From Ambrosia x helenae (taxonomy: Eukaryota; Streptophyta; Magnoliopsida; Asterales; Asteraceae), in NCBI GenBank assembly GCA_030844895.1, contig CM061226.1, forward strand, positions 49,536,898-49,600,897: a stretch of 64,000 nucleotides of DNA, written 5' to 3'. The notes under the pieces are model-generated. The model made no database searches. It was not told the DNA's origin and worked only from the letters and a program-made list of their open reading frames with translations. Both the position numbers and the translations under genes were made by a program. Shown here one piece after another: positions 42,456-54,839 of this stretch. Every line of letters begins with the position of its first letter. Position 1 is the first letter of the stretch.

Positions 42456-43205
42456 TTTAATTTAAATAAAAATTCATGCTGACCTTATCAAAAACCTTCT
42501 TCATGATATGCCATATACACAATCTATGTCTGCTGTTTTGAAAAACCAACTGTATTGCATTTTTCATAGCACCATCTTGATCAGTTACAACCACTTTGGG
42601 GTGCTTCCCAAAACATTTGGAAAACGATTGTAGCAGCCATGTGTATGATTCAGTTGTCTCTGATGACAACAATCCTGCAGCAAGTGTGACATTCCGGCAA
42701 TGGTTATCAATTCCGGTAAATGGAACAAACACCATCTTGTACCTGTAAGAAAATTAAAAAATTAAAAAAATGCCAGAAAAAAAAGCTATAAACATGTAAA
42801 TGTTGGATTTCAAAAGCCTGTAAAAATTAAAAAACATACTTGTTAAATGTTGCATCAAAGGAGATCACATCTCCAAATTCCATATAATTCCTCTTGCATA
42901 AAGCATTAGCCCAAAATAATCCAGTTAATGCATTTTTTTGATCCACAGAATACTCAAATGAAAAATTTGGAAGGAACTTCTTCTTATCCCTAAGCGTAGT
43001 CACAATCATATCTGTATCATACTCACCAATAAAGGTGTTTAATCCACCTTTAAAGTTCTTACAATCAGTTGCAGTTGCACCAACATGCTCAAAACCTCCA
43101 TACTTAGTCTTCATGATGTCAAAATCTTTGACAGGACCCATATTCAATGAAGACAGCTCTCATATAATCTCTTCTTGAGTATGTGTCAGCTTCCTATATG
43201 CTGCT

Positions 43206-43888
43206 TGTTAGGACAAAAAGGATTGGTGAAACCACTTTTGTAAACCTTAGTCTAATTCACTTCTGTCAAAATATCCTAAGTATAGAACTACTGAAGAAAG
43301 AAGACTAAAGTACTGAAGAAGGATTCAACAAGTACTGAAGAAGAAGTATCAGAAGTTCTGAAGTCCAAACCAGACAGTTCACTGAAGAACTACTGAAGAC
43401 AAACTACTCATCAGTAGTTTGTCATTCATCAGCACTTGTACAAGAATCTTTTTCCACCGCCTTATGTTTCAGTAGTTTATTAGTTTAGTATTACTTTATC
43501 TTTTTGTACAAGTTCCAAGAATGCAACTTGTTGCAACTTGTTTCTGACTTGCTTTTTGACAAGGTTCATGCACATGTAAAGTCTATAAATAGATGGGTTC
43601 ATCCCTCTGTTGTAGACATTGATTTTTATTGAAACAAGAATCCTTCAAAACTTATTATTGTTATGTTCATTTCATTTATTGAGAATCTGTTTGAGTTTTT
43701 ATTATCATTCACATTCAATACTTAGATTCTCATTAAACTTGTCTTTAGATTTCAAACATCCAGGGGGAGTAATAACTCCTGTTGATAGTGTAGCTTTACT
43801 TAATCATTCCGCTGTGCAAAACTGATTAAACTTGCTAAACACATAATTCACTAGCAAGCAATACATCAAGAGCATTACTGATCCAACA
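43206..43888 (+). repeat. 5' LTR of copia element E
   Basis: The 683-bp LTR starts TGTTAGGAC and ends ATCCAACA (TGTT..AACA). It contains many ACTACTGAAG/TCAGTAGT words, including two 8-bp arms AAACTACT and AGTAGTTT separated by four bases at 43401-43420. A 68-codon frame at 43619-43825 inside the LTR shows no coding features. Confidence 0.85.
43584..43591 (+). promoter_or_regulatory. TATA box of copia LTR E
   Basis: TATAAATA within AAGTCTATAAATAGATGGG, with pyrimidine-rich sequence about 30 bases downstream, fits the core promoter marking the U3/R border of the LTR. Confidence 0.65.
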
Positions 43889-43889
43889 A

Positions 43890-43903
43890 TTGGTATCAGA
43901 GCC
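43890..43903 (+). other. Primer-binding site of copia E (tRNA-Met)
   Basis: TTGGTATCAGAGCC begins two bases after the LTR end and is complementary to the 3' end of initiator tRNA-Met. It continues as TTGGTTTATC, as in other SIRE elements. Confidence 0.9.
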
Positions 43904-44176
43904 TTGGTTTATCTGATCACATATCAATCTAACACATTGAGAATCAGACACATGCTCTTATTGATATTCAATAAAGGATTAAAAGTTCACTTTTATCAAC
44001 ATCCATCACTTTAAGAGATATTTGACAAATCAATACTCTTTAAAATGGATCCACATAATACTGTTTCTGCCAATAAACCTGTTATGCTAGTAAGAAATGA
44101 ATACAATATCTGGCAAAGGAGAATGGCACATACATTCTCACAGACCAACACTGGTTGCTTGAAATCTGTGATATAT

Positions 44177-46961
44177 TGTGACACCCCGCATTTTCAGGTT
44201 CCTACTTTAACTAAACTCTAGTTAACTTGCATGTGTATACGTGACTAAACACTTGACTAGGGTTAGTTAGGAAGGTCTTCCTATATGCTATAGGGTAATA
44301 ACATATGTTATGTGATAATAACATATGTTACATTATAATAAGTAAAGTTATCATCACAATGCACACACGAGTCCTGTATCCCGAACGTTGGTGATTTGTC
44401 TTGCATACATGATAATGTGTACAATTGAAATATGATAAACGTGAAGTAACATGTTAATGTGAATTACGTGTTTATGCGAATTACTACTTAACTGATAGTT
44501 AGTACGTAAACCATGCAAATTACGTGCACTATATGATTAATATGTTATGAGATGATAAAAACAATGATTTTTAAGTAAGTTAGGGTGGTTAATATTATCG
44601 GGTCCGGTATTGGGCTAAAACATGATTAACGGGTCCGGTTAGTAGACAAAAAGGCCCTAATACCCAATTACTTGGGCAACAAGCCAAATCCCCTTATAAT
44701 TATTGATGAAAAAAATAATAAGAAACCCTAACCCCTACCCTTGCGCCGTAAACACCCCCACCCCCACAATCTCTCAATTTCAATCAAACAACAAATTCCC
44801 TTGATTAATCCAACTGGTGTAGGGTGGAATCTCTAAACCTTGAGGATTTCTTGCATTGAAAGGTATAATTTTTATAAGTTTTATGATAATTGTTAATGTT
44901 TTGAAAAGCTTTTAAAACCCTAGAAACTCTATGAGAATGAATCGCATGTGTATGTGTTGGTGTAAATTCTTATATGTTTTGCATGGAGGTTTATGAGAAT
45001 TGATGTATGGGATTATAATTAGGGTTTAGGAATGTGAAAAATACGGATTTTAAGATGATTGTATATGAGAATTTCATGGAATAAGTGATTATGGATGATT
45101 AGGGTTTATGAATAACTTGGGGTGCAAGTTTCAGTTTTCTGACAGATTCATTAGGGTGTTTTGTAGGGTATGTATTGTGATGTTAAATTGATTGTTTTGA
45201 TCGATTCTTTGGATGAATGGATTGTACATGGTCTTAGCTTTTTAGAATGGGCAAAATCATCTGATTTGGATGTCGTTTGATATGTTTTTGGAATTTTATT
45301 TGATAAAAGGTCATATCAGATTTTCAGAATTATAAATTGGGTCAACTTTAAACGGTCATAACTCGAGTTTTACAAAGGGTTAAGTTATGAAATTTGGACA
45401 GTAGGTCAAAATTAGAAAAACTTGGCCTTTCCAGTTGGATTCACCTCGTTTGGGTGAATACACAATATTTGGGAATTTTTCTACTAAACTGACCTGCTGT
45501 GGAAATTTTCTGGACATAGCTGTGTTGTACGAATTTTAATAATTTTTGTATTTGGTTTTGAGACAAAAAAAAAATATGGGTTATCAAATGAATCCCAATT
45601 AATATTCAGTAAAAATTTGGGAGTTTAATTCATTCGTTAAGTATTTTAAATAATTCGTTTTTCACAGTGTACAATTTGCCCTGAAAACGCAGATTGTGTA
45701 AGGGATGTTTGCGGGACTATTTGGAGTCTTATATGGTATGTATTTGACATGAACTTGCATGAATACTTACATGAGATGTGTATGAGGTATAAAAATGATA
45801 ATAATCAATATGATCACCAACGGGATACGTAGGACTTACTTGTGCATGTAGAGTCATTAGGTGTCACTACACGGTTTGAACTTTAAAAGTCTTGGACAAA
45901 CGAGTTGTATGGTGTGTTGATTATGCACATATACTCACCTAGTGACATTTGTAATAGGGATTCGGTAGCTCATTTCTGTTTGAGGAATTTGGATTATTCA
46001 CGTTCAACCTAAGGTGAGTTTCACTACTCTTTTCTCAAAAGCATGCGTCTCGGGTTGAGACAATGTACTTAACTTTTTCTAGTCCGGGTTGGGACTACTA
46101 TTTTCTAGTCCGGGTTGGGACTACTACTTTCTAATCCGGTTTGGGACTACTTACACATCCCGGGTTGGGATGCTATGGATCCTTGTGTGGGTCGGTTTTT
46201 GCTAGTTCGCAAACTGTGTCCTTGATGAACTAAACCAACTCTATCATCTGTAAGTCCTTCACATACCGAATGAGTTGCCGGGTTATGGCAAGCGGGTTGT
46301 TAGTTGATAGCGCTATTAGGTCTGACAAACCTCACACCGGCTCGGGGAGTGCGGGAGTGAACTATAACTTAACAGATTTTATCATTGTTGATAGGCAATG
46401 ATGTAAGGCATGCGGCTCACATTTGTGGCTACACGTACATCAGAAGTTCGGTATATCGGTGTTAGTTATCATGAATGGGTTAGCTACCCTTGACATGCGA
46501 TGAACTAGTGTTTACACGGTTCTTGGAACCAACTCAATACTTGTTTACGTGGTTTTGGAAACCAGCGCATTTACATACTCATTTACTTTACTTAGTGAAC
46601 TCACCAACATTGTTTGTTGACCCATGATATACATGCTTTTGTAGGTAGTTAGCTTCCGGTGCCAGGATTAGAAAGCACTGCACACTTCACTGCATTTGAG
46701 TCTTGGGCATACACCTAAATTACATATTATGCTTTTACATTTTCTTTCGTATGGTTTTAATTTGGGCGCGTTGTTTTGCGCATGGTTTTTAAAGGTTTAA
46801 ATTTGGTTTACGCTTCCGCAGCTTAACTAAACTTGGTTTTTGAAAACGAACTAAATGGTTTGGGCATTTAGAGTTCGTTCATATGACTTATGGCTATGGG
46901 ATCCTGGTATGTCATGCGCCTCGCGGTATAAACACTGCAGTGGAAATTTGAGGGTGTGACA
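44177..46961 (+). repeat. 5' LTR of gypsy element C
   Basis: It begins TGTGACACCCCGC and ends TTTGAGGGTGTGACA. It contains three imperfect copies of CTAGTCCGGGTTGGGACTAC around 46079-46150. Confidence 0.95.
46079..46150 (+). repeat. Short tandem repeat CTAGTCCGGGTTGGGACTAC in LTR C
   Basis: Three consecutive copies of a 24-base unit (TTTTCTAGTCCGGGTTGGGA plus CTAC) occur here and again in the 3' LTR near 53956-54028. Flanking CGGGTTGAGAC and CGGGTTGGGATG words suggest older, more decayed units. Confidence 0.75.
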
Positions 46962-46963
46962 GA

Positions 46964-46977
46964 TTGGTATCAGAGCC
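46964..46977 (+). other. Primer-binding site of gypsy C (tRNA-Met)
   Basis: TTGGTATCAGAGCC starts two bases inside the LTR end and matches initiator tRNA-Met. Confidence 0.9.
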
Positions 46978-48374
46978 ATTGGTTATAGTGAAATAGGACT
47001 GCATGTTGAGTCTAGTCTATAATCATCATAGCATAAGTACACTCACAACGTAAGTGCACAACTAGCTTTTAGCTATATATCTACGACATATGATTTCGGG
47101 AGATATGTTATCTTCTAGTTCTAGACCTAATTTTGAACACGTCAATAGTGGGAACCCAGGGTTACACCAGGTGGCGCATTACTGGGAGTAGTATCTTAAC
47201 AAACCTCACGGATGAGGAAACAACAATAGTACAGGGGAGAAAGCCCTTGCGAGCGTTGTGGCGCACGTACACAGGAAGCTGCACGATGCGCATGACGTGG
47301 TACCATTAAACCAAATCAAATTCGAAGAAAGTCAAATACTGAGACTTATCCTTTTTCACTGAGCAAGGAGACAATTAGTTTCTGTTCCTTGTTATTTGAC
47401 CTTTCTTACTCTCATTTGGAACTCAGACAAGACTGGGTTACACATATAGAATTTATTTCTTACTTTTGTACCTTACGCCTTGTACGAGCGGGCGAACGTA
47501 TGACTGCGTATCCCTGTTTTTCATAAGTATATGGTAGATTCATGGGAACACATTAGATCGGGGCTTATTACGCACACTCTTGGGGAGTTATGCAAAGCCT
47601 GCGATGTAGTGCAACATCTCAAGGGAAGACGAAACCTACTAATGGCTGATAACCACGATCGGAGGAACGAGTGGTACGGCTCACCACTAAACTGGTTTAC
47701 ATAGGACTGGAGAAGAAGACTTTATGTGATGAGATCCATATAACACTGACACCGCGAAAGAGGAGGAAGAAGGGATGGAAGGAGAACCTGAGTAGGACGA
47801 GCACATAAAAAGTGAGGATGAAGGCTCTACTATGTAGACGGAGCGTGGCGACGATTGGCTTCTATTTTTTTTTCTTGCCCGCCTTCTCTTTTCTTTTTCC
47901 ATTGTTAACTTAGATAAGACCGAGTTCTTATGATCAACGATAGGGTGGTTGAGGTCCTCGCATCTTTCCAAGCTAGTAAAGATCCATCTTGCTAAATCAT
48001 GTGTTTCCCCTGACTTCCACATTTGAACTTTCTTATTCCTTGAACGCACATGCCACAACAACAACCTGCCATCATATTTTCAAGCCTTTTTATTGGTCAT
48101 AAACCTCGATGACTCCAACGGAATTGAAGGAGACTGTCTGATTGCTTCGATAGTATAAATCTTTGCCATGTGCATTTGCCCCAGGCAGGATGGGGTAATG
48201 TATGTTACATGCACACTCGATGAGTTACAAATACTTGGATGGAGAACGTAACACCCTGTGGTGAAACCTAGAAATTTGTTATATAAAGACGGTTGGATCT
48301 GAGATCGACACCTACAGGAGTTAGCTACTATATGCTCAAATCTATTTAACCTACCTTACTAGCGGATCGAGTTT
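46978..48374 (+). other. Leader and decayed or deleted 5' gag region of element C
   Basis: No gag N-terminal or capsid core (TWWN-type) motif is recognisable here on the plus strand, although related elements carry it. A 125-codon minus-strand frame (47687-48064) has no domain and runs against the element. The region appears to have lost its coding sequence by deletion or decay. Confidence 0.5.
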
Positions 48375-51300
48375 CTTACCAAAAGGGTTGGTCCCTCAGA
48401 TTCGTGGCATGGCCACTGCAGCTCACCTACCCAGAATCTAACAAAGCTTTCAACTGGCTCGCAAACACACTGACTAGGCTGTTGATCATGGTACTTTTCT
48501 GAAGCATGGTGATTCATCTTCTACTTTTTCTGATAGCAAGAGAACGTGGGATAGTGTGAGGTATAGGTCCTTCAACAACGAAAACAATAACGGCAACAAC
48601 AACAATGAGGCTCGTGGAATAGCAATTGTGAATGGCTCTGGGGAAGCTAGGACTGATAACAATGTCGTGATGGGTACGACACTCTTGCTTCTACTTTATA
48701 TGATACTGGTGCGGACTATAGTGTTGTGTTATCGAAACTTAGCAAACAAATAGGGAGGGTTCCTACTCTTCTTGATACCCCGTACACCATAGAGCTAGCT
48801 GATGGGAAGCCTGTTGAGGTAACCCACACCCATTGTGACTGTAAGCTTGAGCTAGATGGGCAATTGTTTGCCATCGACCTCCTACCTATCACCCTAGGTA
48901 GCTTTAACCTCGTGGTTGGCATGGACTGGTTGTCCAAGCAACACGCTGAAATTCTCTGTCAGGAGAAGATTGTTCGTGTCCCCCTCCCAAGTGGAGAACT
49001 TTTATCTATACAGGGTGATCGTGGTGGTGCCGTGGTGGGCATCATCTCCTTTTTTTTTGAAAGCCCAGAAGTGTATTCGTAAGGACAGAACAGCCATTTT
49101 GGATAACATATCTGAGACTCGAGCTAAAACTGAAACTAAGATTGAGGACATCCCAGTAGTCTGAGATTTCCCAGATGTTTTCCAGAGGAACTACCTGGAC
49201 TTCCACCTGTTCGTCAAGTGGAGTTCCAAATTGATCTTGTACCTGGAGCAGCTCCAATTGCACGCGCACCATACCGCCTAGCACCAGGCGAACTTCAAGA
49301 ACTGATTACCCAACTCCAAGAGCTATTGGATAGGGGCTTTACTAGACCTAGTTCTTCGCCATGGGGAGCTCCAGTTCTGTTTGATAAGAAGAAGGATGGG
49401 AGTTTCCACATGTGTATCGAAAGTTGAACAAAGTAACGGTTAAGAACCGCTACCCTTTGCCTCGTATTGATGACTTGTTCGACCAACTTCAAGGGTCGAG
49501 TTTCCATTCTAAGATTGACTTGAGGTCATGATATCATCAATTAAGAGTCCGAGAGAAGGATGTGGCGAAGACAGCCTTTCGAATTCGTTATGGATATTAT
49601 GAGTTTTTGGGTGATGCCATTTGGGCTAACCAATGCACCGGTTGTGTTCATGGATCTAATGAACCGCGTGTGCAAGCCTTATTTGGACAAATTCGTCATA
49701 GTGTTCATAGATGACATACTGATTTATTCCAAGAGCAGGGAAGAGCACGAGCAACACCTGCAGCTGATCTTGGAACTTTTGAGAAATGAACAGTTGTATG
49801 CAAAATTCTCTAAATGTGACTTTTGGATTCGAGAAGTCTAATTTCTTGGACATGTGGTTAACGAGGCAGGAATACATGTTGATCTCGCCAATATTGATGC
49901 TACTAAAAAGTGGGAGGCTCCTAAGACTCCTACAGAGGTACGCTAGTTTCTTGGTCTTGCGGGATATTATCGCAGATTCATTGAGGGATTCTCTAAGATC
50001 GCTCAACCCCCACTGCCTTGACACAGAAGGGTACTACTTACAAGTGGGGAGATGCCCAAGAATCTGCTTTTCAATTATTAAAATCGAAACTTTGCAGTGC
50101 ACCTACACTGTCATTACCTGAGGGTATAGAGGACTTGGTGGTGTACTGTGATGCGTCTATCCAAGGGTTAGGGTGTGTGCTGATGCAGCGTGATAAGGTG
50201 ATCGCGTATGCCTCACGTCAATTAAAGGTTCATGAGAAGAATTACACCACCCATAACTTGGAACTGGGAGCAGTGGTTTTTGCTCTAAAGATCTGGAGGC
50301 ATTATCTCTATGGGACGAGGTGTACGATCTTCACTGACCACAAGAGCCTCCAACACATATTCGATCGATGGGTCGAGCTTCTGAATGATTATGATTGTGC
50401 CATCAAATATAACCAGGGAAAGCTAATGTAGTAGCTGATGCCCTCAATCGTAAGGAAACGAAACCCAAACGGGTGCGAGCTTTACAACTCACTATACATT
50501 CTAATCTTCCTGATAAGATACGTGAAGCCCAGGGCGAGGCTTTGAAGGAAGAAAACATCAGGATTGAAACTTTACATGGTGCTGATAGGCACTTGGAACT
50601 GAAGACGGATGGTCTTCAATACTTCATGAAGCTCACACCTCTCGACATTCGGTACATCCTGGTTTGGACCAGATGTACCAAGATCTCAAAACTCTTTACT
50701 GGTGGCCAAACATGAAAGCTGAAATAGCCACTTATGTTAGTAAGTGCTTGACTTGTGCGAAGGTTAAGATTGAATATCAGAAACCTTCAGGCCTACTCCA
50801 GCAACCAAAAATCCCTATGTGGAATGGGACGGGATTTCTATGGATTTCATCACAAAGCTTCCTAGAACGCCAACTGGCCATAACATGATTTGGGTTATCG
50901 TGGATCGTTTAACCAAATCGACACACTTTCTGGCAATAAAGGAAACGGACTCGCTGGAGAAACTAGCTAATCTCTACATCAAGGAGGTAGTCTCTAGGCA
51001 TGGGGTGCCTACTTCTATTATATCTGATCGCGATGCGCGATTCACTTCTCATTTTTTTTACTACTCTCCAAAACGCTTTGGGAACTCGCTTAGATATGAG
51101 CACAACCTATCACCCACAGACGGATGGACATAGTGAACGTACCATCCAAACATTGGAAGATCTGCTACGAGCGTGCGTGGTGGATTTTGGCAACAGTTGG
51201 GATAAGCACTTGCCTTTGATTGAATTCTCGTATAACAACAGCTACCACACTTCGATACAGTGTGCGCCTTTTGAGGCACTTTATGGACGCAAGTGTAGGT

Positions 51301-51870
51301 CTCCCATCTACTGGACTGAAGTTGAGGATAGCCAGCTAACAGGTCCCGGACTTGTGCATGAAACTTCTGAGAAGATAGAAACTGGATGGCTGCTGCTCGT
51401 GATTGACAGAAAAGCTACGCTGATAAGCGTAGGAAGCCTTTGGAGTTCCAGGTTGGGGACAAGGTTCTATTGAAGGTGTCACCTTGGAAGGGGTGATACG
51501 CTTTGGAAAATGGGGAAAGTTGAACCCGCGATACGTTGGACCATTCGAGATTGTCGAAAGGATTGGTCCAGTAACTTACAGGTTGAACCTGCCTAATGAA
51601 CATAATGGGGTACACGATGTACACCACGTATCGAATATAAAGAAATGCTTATCGGATACAACACTGGTGGTGCCACTGGAGGATCTCCAGGTGGACGATC
51701 AGCTACGGTTCGTGGAAGAACCGGTGGAGATTCTTGAGCGGGGCGTCAAGAAACTCAGACAGAGCATCATACCGACTGTTAAGGTGCGATGTAATTCCCG
51801 TCTAGGACCGGAATACACGTGGGAATGCAAGGGATCAAATGCGGCTCAAATATCCACACCTCTTTACTGA
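48375..51870 (+). pseudogene. Chromovirus gag C-terminus and pol of element C, many frameshifts
   Basis: The gag remnant resembles GLVPQIRGMATAAH at 48380-48440, without a zinc knuckle. The protease segment includes KPVEVTHTHCDCKLELDGQ and NLVVGMDWLSKQHAEI (48726-49082), its catalytic D-T-G lying across a frame change near 48700. RT fragments include APYRLAPGELQEL, MPFGLTNAPVVFMDLMNR and FIDDILIYSKS. RNase H includes VVYCDASIQGLGCVLMQR. Integrase has YWWPNMKAEIATYVSKCLTC, ISMDFITKLPRTPTGH, IISDRDARFTS and IEFSYNNSYHTSI. The tail ends VKVRCNSRLGPEYTWECK. Stops include 49162, 49529, 49839 and 49944, besides at least five frame changes. Confidence 0.85.
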
Positions 51871-51922
51871 ACCTGAAACTGTACATAGATCAAACGCGGA
51901 ACACAAAACAGCTCTTTCAAAG

Positions 51923-52054
51923 TGAATTTCGGGACAAAATTCCTTTCAAATTGGGGATGAGGTGACATCCAGGAACCAAGCACACATTTTTCTAGCTGGC
52001 TTTACTGTTTACTTGCTGAATTTCGAGACGAAATTCTTTTCAACTTGGGGATTA
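51923..52054 (+). repeat. Polypurine tract region of element C with an upstream duplicate
   Basis: CAACTTGGGGATTA directly precedes the 3' LTR. About 93 bases upstream a very similar block (GAATTTCGGGACAAAATTCC then TTGGGGATGAGGTGACATCC) ends in what looks like an LTR start. The duplicated GAATTTCG.GAC.AAATTC..TT blocks suggest slippage or an earlier plus-strand priming site. Confidence 0.55.
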
Positions 52055-54839
52055 TGTGAGACCGCGCATTTTTAGGTTCCTACTTTAACTAAACTCTAGT
52101 TAACTTGCATGTGCATACGTGACTAAACACTTGACTAGGGTTAGTTAGGAAGGTCTTCCTATATGTTATAGGGTAATAACATATGTTATGTGATAATAAC
52201 ATATGTTACATTATAATAAGTAAAGTTATCATCACAATGCACACACGAGTCCTGTATCCCGAACGTTGGTGATTTGTCTAGCATACATGATAATGTGTAC
52301 AATTGAAATATGATGAACGTGAAGTAACATGTTTATGTGAATTATGTGTTTATGCGAATTACTACTTAATTGATAGTTAGTACGTAAACCATGCAAATTA
52401 CGTGCACTCTATGATTAATATGTTATGAGATGATATAAACATTGATTTTTAAGTAAGTTAGGGTGGTTAATATTATCGGGTCCGGTATTGGGCTAAAACA
52501 TGATTAACGGGTCCGGTTAGTAGACAAAAAGGCCCTAATACCCAATTACTTGGGCAACAAGCCAAATCCCCTTATAATTATTGATGAAAAAAATAATAAG
52601 AAACCCTAACCCCCTACCCTTGCGCCGTAAACACCCCCACCCCCACAATCTCTCAATTTCAATCAAACAACAAATTCCCTTGATTAATCCAAGTGGTGTT
52701 GGGTGGAATATCTAAACCTTGAGGATTTATTGCATTGAAAGGTATAATTTTTATAAGTTTTATGATAATTGTTAATGTTTTGAAAAGCTTTTAAAAAACC
52801 CTAGAAACTCTATGAGAATGAATCGCATGTGTATGTGTTTGTGTAAATTCTTATATGTTTTGCATGGAGGTTTATCAGAATTGATGTATGGGATTATAAT
52901 TAGGGTTTAGTAATGTGAAAAATACATATTTTAAGATGATTGTATATGAGAATTTCATGGAATAGGTGATTATGGATGATTAGGGTTTATGAATAACTTG
53001 GGGTGCAAGTTTCAGTTTTCGGACAGATTCATTAGGGTGTTTTATAGGGTCTGTATTGTGATGTTAAATTGATTGTTTTGATCGATTCTTTGGATGAATG
53101 GATTGTACATGGCCTTAGCTTTTTATAATGGCCAAAATCATCTGATTTGGATGTCGTTTGATATGTTTTTGGAATTTTATTTGATAAAAGGTCATATCAG
53201 ATTTTCGGAATTATAAATTGGGTCAACTTTAAACGGTCATAACTCGAGTTTTACAAAGGGTTAAGTTATGAAATTTGGACAGTAGGTCAAAATTAGAAAA
53301 ACTTGGCTTTTCCAGTTGGATTCACCTCGTTTGGGTGAATACACAATATTTGGGAATTTTTCTACTAAACTGACCTGCTGTGGAAATTTTCTGGACATAG
53401 CTGTGTTGTACGAATTTTAATAATTTTTGTATTTGGTTTTGAGACAAAAAAATATGGGTTATCAAATGAATCCCAATTAATATTCAGTAAAAATTTGGGA
53501 GTTTAATTCATTCGTTAAGTATTTTAAATAATTCGTTTTTCACAGTGTACAATTTGCCCTGAAAACGCAGATTGTGTAAGGGATGTTTGCGGGACTATTT
53601 GGAGTCTTATATGGTATGTATTTGACATGAACTTGCATGAATACTTACATGAGATGTGTATGAGGTATAAAACTGATAATAATCAATATGATCACCAACG
53701 GGATACGTAGGACTTACTTGTGCATGTAGAGTCATTAGGTGTCACTACACGGTTTGAACTTTAAAAGTCTTGGACAAACGAGTTGTATGGTGTGTTGATT
53801 ATGCACATATACTCACCTAGTGACATTTGTAATAGGGAGTCGGTAGCTCATTTCTGTTTGAGGAATTTGGATTATTCACGTGCAACCTAAGGTGAGTTTC
53901 ACTACTCTTTTCTCAAAAGCATGCGTCTCGGGTTGAGACAATGTACTTAACTTTTTCTAGTCCGGGTTGGGACTACTATTTTCTAGTCCGGGTTGGGACT
54001 ACTACTTTCTAGTCCGGTTTGGGACTACTTACACATTTCGGGTTGGGATGCTATGGATCCTTGTGTGGGTCGGTTTTTGCTAGTTCGCAAACTGTGTCCT
54101 TGATGAACTAAACCAACTCTATCATCTGTAAGTCCTTCACATACCGAATGAGTTGTCGGGTTATGGCAAGCGGGTTCTTAGTTGATAGCGCTAGTTGGTC
54201 TGACAAACCTCACACCGGCTCGGGGAGTGCGGGAGTGAACTATAACTTAACAGATTTTATCATTGTTGATAGGCAATGATGTAAGGCATGCAGCTCACAT
54301 TTGTGGCTACACGTACATCAGCAGTTCGGTATATCGGTGTTAGTTATCATGAATGGGTTAGCTACCCTTGACATGCGATGAACTAGTGTTTACACGGTTC
54401 TTGGAACCAACTCAATACTTGTTTACGTGGTTTTGGAAACCAGCGCATTTACATACTCATTTACTTTACTTAGTGAACTCACCAACATTGTTTGTTGACC
54501 CATGATATACATGCTTTTGCATGTAGTTAGCTTCCGGTGCCAGGATTAGAAAACACTGCACACTTCACTGCATTTGAGTCTTGGGCATACACCTAAATTA
54601 CATATTATGCTTTTACATTTTCTTTCGTATGGTTTTAATTTGGGCGCGTTGTTTTGCGCATGGTTTTTAAAGGTTTAAATTTGGTTTACTCTTCCGCAGC
54701 TTAACTAAACTTGGTTTTTGAAAACGAACTAAATGGTTTGGGCATTTAGAGTTCGTTCATATGACTTATGGCTATGGGATCCTGGTATGTCATGCGCCTC
54801 GCGGTATAAACACTGTAGTGGAAATTTGAGGGTGTGACA
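52055..54839 (+). repeat. 3' LTR of gypsy element C
   Basis: It starts TGTGAGACCGCGC, which differs from TGTGACACCCCGC in the 5' LTR at the very edge, and ends TTTGAGGGTGTGACA. The overall match to the 5' LTR is very high with equal total length. Confidence 0.95.

Larger units (their letters stand above)
39190..43205. mobile_element. Candidate MULE-type element with two convergent genes, right side interrupted by copia E
   Basis: The block contains a 113-codon plus-strand gene, a minus-strand multi-exon FAR1/MULE transposase-like gene, and about twenty copies of an ACGCACT-type motif in introns and intergenic DNA. Terminal inverted repeats could not be identified because the right part is displaced beyond copia E, outside the window. 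It may therefore be a mobile element or a host FAR1-related locus. The left boundary is arbitrary, set after the release-factor fragment. Confidence 0.4.
40841..43205 (-). pseudogene. FAR1-related/MULE transposase-like gene, multi-exon, disabled and truncated by copia E
   Basis: Exons deduced from splice sites are 43205-42840, 42742-42484, 42298-41728 and 41563-40841, with GT-AG introns of 97, 185 and 164 bases. Exon 1 has ANALCKRNYMEFGDVISFDA, exon 2 the MULE DDE region (VFVPFTGIDNHCRNVTLAAG, KVVVTDQDGAMKNAI, CIWHIMKK), exon 3 HRKNDHDSRHTVPDL, and exon 4 a SWIM zinc finger (CTCRRFEQYELLCRH), a basic tail, a CAICGESGH knuckle and an acidic end VEEDIDDDEDIDLE. Lesions are TGA at about 43160 (EEII-stop-ELSS), a frameshift near 42050 and TGA at 40970 (GHDR-stop-KHAKDG). 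The N-terminal FAR1 DNA-binding domain would lie beyond copia E. Confidence 0.8.
44177..54839 (+). mobile_element. Complete Ty3/gypsy element C (Tekay-like), TSD TATAT
   Basis: Two LTRs of identical length (2785 bp: 44177-46961 and 52055-54839) flank a 5.1 kb interior with primer-binding site, decayed gag, protease, RT, RNase H, integrase and chromodomain-like tail. The 5-bp target duplication TATAT (44172-44176 and 54840-54844) is perfect and lies inside the gag of copia E. The LTRs look almost identical, so insertion appears recent relative to elements A and B, yet the interior is full of frameshifts and stops. It may therefore have been mobilised in trans. Confidence 0.95.

Noticed and set aside
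43619..43825. ORF within the copia LTR
   Set aside because: It lies downstream of the TATA box in the R/U5 region, is leucine/serine-rich and unconserved in type. It is not needed for the element.
47687..48064. 125-codon minus-strand ORF in element C
   Set aside because: It runs against the element orientation, shows only serine-rich low complexity and lies in decayed gag leader DNA.
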